Positions 33,793 through 35,976 of a DNA stretch of 35,976 nt are shown here, in pieces (the first letter of the stretch is position 1; the number at the start of each line of letters is the position of its first letter). This stretch comes from Methanosphaera sp. (GTDB lineage Archaea > Methanobacteriota > Methanobacteria > Methanobacteriales > Methanobacteriaceae). The translations under genes and the position numbers were made by a program. The stretch lies in contig JAFRKG010000013.1 of assembly GCA_017431845.1 (NCBI GenBank), positions 1-35,976 of the forward strand. The letters run 5' to 3'. The notes beneath the pieces are model-generated. The model saw only the letters and a list, made by a program, of their open reading frames with translations. It was not told where the DNA came from and searched no databases.

Positions 33793-34542
33793 ATGTCTAC
33801 AAGAATTATTAATCTTGAACCGATTACCTCTCTGCAAGATGGTGATTATATAGTTGTAGATAATGCAACTAATGGTACTCATAGATATAGTGCTATTAAT
33901 CTTGGTTCAAATGTAGTAGGTAATATTGCCGCAGTGTACAGTTCAAGTGCAAGATATTCTATAGGGCAGTATTGTTTATATAATAATACATTGTATAAAT
34001 GTACAACAACAATATCTACCCCAGAAGCGTGGAATGCGGCACATTGGACACAAGTAACTGTCGGAGAAGTATTATATGATAAAGTAGATAAAGTTTCTGG
34101 CAAGGGACTGTCTACAAATGATTTTACTAATACATATAAAAATAAACTTGATGGTATTGCAAGTGGTGCGCAAGTAAATGTACAGTCAGATTGGAGTGAA
34201 AGTGATACTTCGTCTGACGCATATATTCAAAACAAACCAACAAATGCTACGACATCAGCGGCTGGATTTATGTCAGCAAGTGATAAACAAAAACTTGATG
34301 GTATCGCTACTGGTGCCGAAGTTAATGTTCAGTCTAATTGGAATGAGACTGATAGTTCTAAAGATGATTATATTCAAAATAAACCAACTGCTGATGCTAC
34401 TCTTACTGTAAGTGGTGGATTTGCTGATGCAAAAACTGTTGGTGATATTTTTGAGAATATTAAATCTGGCGAAGAACAATATGCGGATTACCATCTTGGT
34501 TTTTATCTTGATGAAAATGGTGATTTAAATCAAGTTGATTAA
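33793..34542 (+). CDS. Tail-fibre / head-fibre-like protein with two repeats
   Basis: The 249-residue product begins with a small domain (INLEPITSLQDGDYIVVDNATNG), has a carbohydrate-binding-like segment (YSSSARYSIGQYCLYNNTLYKC, W...HW) and then two copies of a repeat carrying LDGIA(S/T)GA(Q/E)VNVQS(D/N)W and YIQNKPT (34141-34242 and 34288-34389). It ends DYHLGFYLDENGDLNQVD, shared with the 29607 gene. AAGGAGTTAATAGA precedes the ATG. The pattern is that of phage fibres and appendage proteins. The receptor cannot be told. Confidence 0.7.
   Translation: MSTRIINLEPITSLQDGDYIVVDNATNGTHRYSAINLGSNVVGNIAAVYSSSARYSIGQYCLYNNTLYKCTTTISTPEAWNAAHWTQVTVGEVLYDKVDKVSGKGLSTNDFTNTYKNKLDGIASGAQVNVQSDWSESDTSSDAYIQNKPTNATTSAAGFMSASDKQKLDGIATGAEVNVQSNWNETDSSKDDYIQNKPTADATLTVSGGFADAKTVGDIFENIKSGEEQYADYHLGFYLDENGDLNQVD
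34141..34389 (+). repeat. Two direct 102-bp coding repeats
   Basis: Repeat units at 34141-34242 and 34288-34389 each encode 34 residues and differ at many third positions and some residues. Both contain LDGIA, VNVQS and YIQNKPT. Because silent changes are many, the duplication is old. Confidence 0.85.
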
Positions 34543-34561
34543 AAATAAAAGGAGAAAATAA

Positions 34562-35776
34562 ATGGGCAAAGTCGGTACAGAAGCGACCTTACTTCAGATT
34601 TATGATAAGGTCAATAACATTGAAGCCTATACAGACATCCTTGCTAATGGGTGGACAACTCATGACTGGCCAGGATTAAAGAGGCTTGTAGAAGATGGCG
34701 TTGCACAGCACGAGTATCCAGTAGGTTCTCGAATCACTGAAACTTGGGCTAAAGATGCAAACACAAATATTTCTGCTCCATGGGATGTAGTACATTATGA
34801 TGAGGGTGGAAATATGTTTTTAAAATGGCATTATGCTATTCCTGACGGAATGCCATTTGATGCTCCAGAAGCTATTTGGTATGCTGATGCTGAAAACCTT
34901 TTAACTGCTGGTACATATAATATTGCTATTGGTTCTGCTTATGGCAATGGTTGGGTTGTTGGACAAGCAATTCAGTTTACACTTACTGAAGACCTTGTTG
35001 AAGGTGACCAGATATTTATTAATTGTGGTACAGACCAAAATGTAAATCCAACTAATAATAGAGCTTGGAATGTTTATGCACAAGGTTCTACTACGTCAAA
35101 ACAAAGTGGTACAACTACTAATGGTACAGATGGTACAAATCTTGGTACTATTGGTAATGTAAGTGCTCAAAGAACCAATGGTTTACTTAATGCTATTTCA
35201 AGAGTTGTATATGGTTCTGGTAGGTGGTCAGAATCTGCTATAAGACAATATCTTAATAGTACGTCTGCGGCTGGTGCTTGGTGGATTCCAAAGAATGGTT
35301 GGGATAGACCTCCTGCACAAGCGGCAACAATGCGTGGATTCCTTGGTGGATGTAGTGAAGACTTCCTTAATATTATTGAAGAAGTTCCTGTAGTAACTGC
35401 ACTTAATACTGTAGAGGGATTCACAAACACAACTGAAACAACATATGATAAGATATTCCTTCCATCACTGCAAGAAATGTATATTAATCCACAACTTGCA
35501 GGAGTTGAGGGAGAAGATTGGGATTACTATAAAGACCTTGCAGAAGAAGCAGGACTTACAGGTAAATTTGCGCAGGGTGGTACATATCCGATACTCATTA
35601 CGTATCAAGCTGGAAGCACCACTTCCCCTGTCGTCGTTTGGTTACGCTCTGCTTATAGAGGTAATGCCTACAGTGCGTGGCTTGTCTACGGCACTGGCTA
35701 CGTCTACTACAGCTACGGCTACGGCGTGTTTAATGCGTATAGGGGTTGCCCCGCCTGCAAAATTTTAGCATCCTAA
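34562..35776 (+). CDS. DGR target protein (DUF6273-like / C-type-lectin-like)
   Basis: The 404-residue protein has AAAAGGAGAAAATAA before its ATG. The N-terminal about 200 residues form a beta-rich linker region (AYTDILANGWTTHDWPGLKRL at the start of it). The C-terminal about 200 residues follow the DUF6273/lectin-like plan: ESAIRQYLNST, GAWWIPKNGWDRPP, GFLGGCSEDFL, DKIFLPSLQEMYI, and VVVWLRSA. The end is a Tyr/Gly tract followed by RGCPACKILAS. The tract is coded mostly by NNC codons (TAC, GGC, GTC, AGC), as expected from adenine mutagenesis of AAC codons. It probably sits at the tip and binds receptors. The hairpin and avd gene downstream support this. Confidence 0.82.
   Translation: MGKVGTEATLLQIYDKVNNIEAYTDILANGWTTHDWPGLKRLVEDGVAQHEYPVGSRITETWAKDANTNISAPWDVVHYDEGGNMFLKWHYAIPDGMPFDAPEAIWYADAENLLTAGTYNIAIGSAYGNGWVVGQAIQFTLTEDLVEGDQIFINCGTDQNVNPTNNRAWNVYAQGSTTSKQSGTTTNGTDGTNLGTIGNVSAQRTNGLLNAISRVVYGSGRWSESAIRQYLNSTSAAGAWWIPKNGWDRPPAQAATMRGFLGGCSEDFLNIIEEVPVVTALNTVEGFTNTTETTYDKIFLPSLQEMYINPQLAGVEGEDWDYYKDLAEEAGLTGKFAQGGTYPILITYQAGSTTSPVVVWLRSAYRGNAYSAWLVYGTGYVYYSYGYGVFNAYRGCPACKILAS
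35651..35740 (+). other. DGR variable repeat (variable codons)
   Basis: Codons from GCT 35651 to TAT 35738 include a dense series of NNC/NNT codons encoding VYGTGYVYYSYGYGVF and surrounding residues. The invariant frame (A-x-R-G-x-A, AW, RGCPAC) matches the start and end of DGR variable repeats of gut phages. GC rises sharply here compared with the gene body. The exact repeat borders need the template repeat, which is outside the window. Confidence 0.72.
35741..35758 (+). other. Candidate IMH (initiation of mutagenic homing) sequence
   Basis: AGGGGTTGCCCCGCCTGC is a GC-rich tract at the 3' end of the variable repeat, in an otherwise AT-rich gene, as at the 3' end of known variable repeats. 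It lies 18 bases before the stop codon. Confidence 0.5.
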
Positions 35777-35797
35777 TCATCTAGGAAATCCAATCAT

Positions 35798-35821
35798 CCC
35801 CACGGCACACCTGCCGTGGGG
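35798..35821 (+). other. DGR-type hairpin/cruciform downstream of the variable repeat
   Basis: CCCCACGGCA and TGCCGTGGGG form a perfect 10-bp GC-rich stem with a 4-base loop (CACC), 21 bases past the target stop. This matches the size (short stem, 4-base loop) and position of the hairpin needed for retrohoming in the Bordetella phage DGR. It could also end transcription, but no T-run follows. Confidence 0.72.
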
Positions 35822-35884
35822 TCTTACAACAGAACAGATAAGTTATCGGAGAATTGGCAGAAAGGAGATAAGTGGTAATAAAGG

Positions 35885-35976
35885 ATGTTACACGAAGGAC
35901 AGTATAAGGAGAATGCATTTACTCCAGTTATTAATGCTATGGAACTTTGTGATTATGTATTTACAATTACAGATAA
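35885..35976 (+). CDS. avd: Avd-like DGR accessory protein (3' partial)
   Basis: The window shows 30 codons of an ORF that begins at ATG 35885 (two in-frame stops sit just upstream). It reads MLHEGQYKENAFTPVINAME, then LCDYVFTITD. The ALELCDYxxxxT-like pattern is typical of Avd and S23-type four-helix-bundle proteins found next to DGR reverse transcriptases in Firmicutes. An AAAGGAGAT sits further upstream than usual (about 17 bases). Avd binds the reverse transcriptase and is needed for mutagenic homing. The call is limited by the short visible length. Confidence 0.62.
   Translation, partial: MLHEGQYKENAFTPVINAMELCDYVFTITD

Noticed and set aside
35822-35884. An extra small gene between hairpin and avd
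   Set aside because: A ribosome-like AAAGGAGAT and a GTG at 35872 exist, but the GTG frame closes after about ten codons.
1-35976. tRNA genes, CRISPR arrays, integrase and attachment sites
   Set aside because: No cloverleaf-like sequences, no regularly spaced repeats and no recombinase motifs were seen in the window.

Overview
The window is about 36 kb of a low-GC, AT-rich bacteriophage (or prophage) genome. Every convincing gene is on the + strand. Strong Shine-Dalgarno sites (AAGGAGAT-type), occasional TTG starts, a phiLC3-type holin, modular GH25/cysteine-peptidase lysins and single-gene-like tail parts point to a siphovirus-like phage of a low-GC Firmicute, probably an anaerobic Clostridia-type gut bacterium. 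The host is an inference; no host gene is visible.

Layout. (1) 1-4.6 kb: the 3' part of a large protein with a DVDGD motif, read as a YonO/QDE-1-type phage RNA polymerase, then two HU-like DNA-binding proteins and a metallophosphoesterase, closed by a terminator. (2) 4.6-15.3 kb: packaging and head module: zinc-finger protein in the small-terminase position, large terminase, portal, protease-scaffold fusion with a likely internal start for the scaffold, decoration protein and major capsid protein (MCP). (3) 15.3-20.2 kb: head-tail connector and neck genes, then a tail tube protein with an Ig-like tail. (4) 20.2-29 kb: a small Cys-rich ORF overlapping a MazF/PemK-like toxin gene, a minor tail protein with three CGG repeats, chaperone-position genes, a RuvC-like resolvase and the tape measure. 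(5) 29-33.7 kb: membrane protein, fibre-like protein, holin and two lysins, one of them an unusually complex 840-residue enzyme. (6) 33.8-36 kb: fibre protein with two 102-bp repeats, then the target gene of a diversity-generating retroelement (DGR) with a Tyr/Gly-rich variable tract, a perfect 10-bp hairpin just after the gene, and the first 30 codons of an Avd-like accessory protein. The template repeat and reverse transcriptase would lie just past the right edge.

Three essential virion genes (large terminase, MCP, tape measure) are each interrupted by a group I intron carrying a Vsr/EDxHD-like homing endonuclease. The introns in terminase and MCP are close relatives with paralogous endonucleases inside the intron core. 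The tape-measure intron is different and carries its ORF downstream of the core. Two introns contain perfect sigma-A-type promoters (TTGACA-17-TATAAT). The MCP splice sites can be assigned exactly from P1 pairing and reading frame. The terminase 5' splice site is puzzling, because the P1 position implied by its sister intron lies beyond an in-frame TGA.

Main points for follow-up: the DGR, the terminase intron junction, intron-internal promoters, the embedded MazF-like pair, and the six-domain lysin.
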